Part shown: positions 12,404 to 13,914 of the stretch, one piece after another
How positions within the stretch are numbered: position 1 is the stretch's first letter
Layout of the letters: every line of letters begins with the position of its first letter
Origin: JAYODZ01 sp965660195
GTDB lineage: Bacteria > Pseudomonadota > Alphaproteobacteria > RS24
Direction: 5' to 3'
Length of the DNA: 13,914 nt
Assembly: GCA_965660195.1 (NCBI GenBank)
Contig: CBFHZM010000048.1
Coordinates: 1 to 13,914, forward strand
Notes under the pieces: generated by a model
Told to the model about the DNA's origin: nothing
What the model saw: the letters and a program-made list of their open reading frames with translations, nothing else
Databases searched by the model: none
Translations under genes and position numbers: made by a program

Positions 12404-13914
12404 ATGGATAAAGTACTTATTGTCGATTTTGGTTCGCAGGTGACGCAACTGATCGCGCGCCGCGTGCGCGAAAGTGGGGTTTATTGCGAGGTCATACCGT
12501 TTAATCGCGTTGCCGAGATGTTTGCTGACTTCGCGCCAAAAGCAATTATTCTCTCAGGTGGTCCTGAGAGCGTGACGCAGGCCGAAGCGCCTCACATTGA
12601 GGATGCTCTGATCAATAGTGGTCTGCCGGTTTTAGGGATTTGTTATGGGCAACAAGCCCTTTGCCAGCGATTGGGTGGGCAGGTTGAGGGTAGCGATGAG
12701 CGCGAGTTTGGCCGCGCCACGCTGGAGCTCGTCGGCACATCGCCTTTGTTCGATGGCATCACGGGCGGCGAGATGCAAGTTTGGATGAGCCATGGTGACC
12801 GCGTGGCTAAATTGCCTGAAGGCTTTTCGGTGATTGGCCGCAGTGAACACGCACCTTTCGCAGCCATTAGCGATGAGGCGCGCAAGATTTATGGCGTGCA
12901 ATTTCATCCCGAAGTTGTGCACACACCGCAAGGCGCGATCTTGCTGCGCAACTTTACGCATCAGATTGCAGGCTGTGCTGGTGACTGGACCATGGCTGCA
13001 TTTCGCGCCGAGGCGATCGAAAAAATTCGCGCTCAGGTTGGAGAGGGACGGGTGATTTGCGGCCTGTCGGGTGGCGTTGATAGCTCGGTGGTGGCGGTTT
13101 TGTTACACGAAGCCATCGGTCAGCAATTAACGTGTGTCTATGTCGACACGGGCATGATGCGGGCAGGTGAGAGCGAGCAAGTGGTCAGTTTGTTCCGCGA
13201 TCACTTTAATATTCCGCTGGTGCATAAAGATGCGTCAGCGTTATTTCTTGGAAAGCTTAACGGCGTTAGCGATCCCGAACAGAAGCGCAAAATTATTGGC
13301 GCCACTTTCATTGATGTTTTTGAAGCTGAAGCCAATGCCGTTGGTGGCGCCGATTTTCTCGCCCAAGGCACGCTCTATCCCGATGTCATCGAGAGTGTTT
13401 CCTTCACAGGCGGGCCGAGCGTGACCATAAAAAGTCATCATAATGTTGGTGGTCTGCCTGAGCGGATGAATATGAAGCTCGTGGAACCTGTGCGCGAATT
13501 ATTTAAGGACGAGGTGCGGGCTTTGGGCCGCGAGCTGGGCTTGCCCGAGCAATTTGTTGGCCGTCATCCTTTTCCAGGTCCGGGTCTGGCCATCCGCGTG
13601 CCAGGCGAAATTACCGCAGAGAAGCTCGAGATCCTACGTAAAGCCGACACCATTTATCTCGATGAAATCCGCAAAGCTGGGCTTTATGACGAGATCTGGC
13701 AAGCCTTTGCCGTTTTGTTGCCGGTGCGGACGGTGGGCGTTATGGGCGATGGTCGCACCTATGATTATGTCTGCGCCTTGCGGGCGGTTACCTCGACCGA
13801 TGGCATGACAGCGGATTATTACCCCTTCGAACATAGCTTTTTAGCGCGTGTCTCAACGCGGATTATCAATGAGGTGCGCGGCATTAATCGTATCGTCTAC
13901 GACATCACCTCTAA
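12404..13914 (+). CDS. guaA: GMP synthase (glutamine-hydrolysing) GuaA, 3' end cut by window edge
   Basis: An unbroken frame of 503 codons plus two bases runs to the right edge. It encodes GMP synthase, which amidates XMP to GMP using glutamine and ATP. The class I amidotransferase domain (about 1-195) has the catalytic C80 in GICYGQQ, with H168 and E170 in QFHPE. The ATP pyrophosphatase domain carries the P-loop SGGVDSS (222-228), and the C-terminal dimerisation domain has RHPFPGPGLAIR (387-398) and the closing VYDITS. Homologues end with a short KPPATIEWE tail after this point, so only about ten codons are missing. The start codon follows the TPR gene stop by two bases with a poor ribosome site, suggesting coupling. 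Together with guaB it completes the GMP branch in this run. Confidence 0.97.
   Translation, partial: MDKVLIVDFGSQVTQLIARRVRESGVYCEVIPFNRVAEMFADFAPKAIILSGGPESVTQAEAPHIEDALINSGLPVLGICYGQQALCQRLGGQVEGSDEREFGRATLELVGTSPLFDGITGGEMQVWMSHGDRVAKLPEGFSVIGRSEHAPFAAISDEARKIYGVQFHPEVVHTPQGAILLRNFTHQIAGCAGDWTMAAFRAEAIEKIRAQVGEGRVICGLSGGVDSSVVAVLLHEAIGQQLTCVYVDTGMMRAGESEQVVSLFRDHFNIPLVHKDASALFLGKLNGVSDPEQKRKIIGATFIDVFEAEANAVGGADFLAQGTLYPDVIESVSFTGGPSVTIKSHHNVGGLPERMNMKLVEPVRELFKDEVRALGRELGLPEQFVGRHPFPGPGLAIRVPGEITAEKLEILRKADTIYLDEIRKAGLYDEIWQAFAVLLPVRTVGVMGDGRTYDYVCALRAVTSTDGMTADYYPFEHSFLARVSTRIINEVRGINRIVYDITS

Noticed and set aside
1..13914. CRISPR arrays, tRNA/rRNA genes, insertion sequences, toxin-antitoxin or phage genes
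   Set aside because: No regularly spaced repeats, cloverleaf pattern, transposase motifs or small toxin-antitoxin gene pairs were seen on reading both strands.

Overview
The window looks like a chromosome segment of an alphaproteobacterium of moderate GC content (near one half by eye, not computed). The right half carries the order ppx/gppA-rlmE-guaB-rsmB-(TPR protein)-guaA. I recall this as a typical alphaproteobacterial arrangement, and every gene in it keeps its catalytic motifs. I cannot name the genus. No rRNA, tRNA, CRISPR array, transposase or insertion sequence was seen.

The left half (about 1-7204) is an accessory, catabolic-looking cluster. It begins with a minus-strand reading frame that runs off the left edge and encodes two SnoaL/NTF2-like domains in one polypeptide. 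Diverging from it, on the plus strand, are two adjacent paralogous Rieske non-haem iron oxygenase alpha subunits. They converge, with a 10-base gap, on a minus-strand operon of three genes: two paralogous NADPH-dependent medium-chain reductases of the CurA/prostaglandin-reductase type with a stand-alone SnoaL-like protein between them. Diverging from that operon is a plus-strand short-chain dehydrogenase. Oxygenation, carbonyl/alkene redox steps and SnoaL-fold proteins together suggest breakdown or remodelling of a cyclic hydrophobic compound such as an aromatic, terpenoid or steroid. The substrate cannot be read from the sequence. No ferredoxin, reductase, dioxygenase beta subunit, transporter or regulator is present in the window.

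The two divergent promoter regions of this cluster (921-1084 and 6289-6421) share a 17-base motif, ACCAAATCAyAGsTkTT, with 14 of 17 bases identical. This suggests co-regulation of all three accessory transcription units by one factor.

The right half (about 7319-13914) is a compact housekeeping run on the plus strand: exopolyphosphatase/pppGpp phosphatase, 23S rRNA 2'-O-methyltransferase RlmE (ATGA overlap with ppx), a rho-independent terminator, IMP dehydrogenase GuaB, the 16S rRNA m5C methyltransferase RsmB (GTG start touching the guaB stop), a small secreted TPR protein, and GMP synthase GuaA. GuaA is cut by the right edge only a few codons before its expected end. GuaB and GuaA together make the IMP-to-XMP-to-GMP branch; the two methyltransferases and Ppx link the locus to ribosome maturation and (p)ppGpp/polyphosphate metabolism.

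The main points worth a second look are the tandem SnoaL reading frame with a strong internal ribosome binding site, the shared promoter motif, the duplicated reductase and oxygenase pairs, and a foldable leader before ppx. I found nothing that amounts to a clearly new defence or mobile system.
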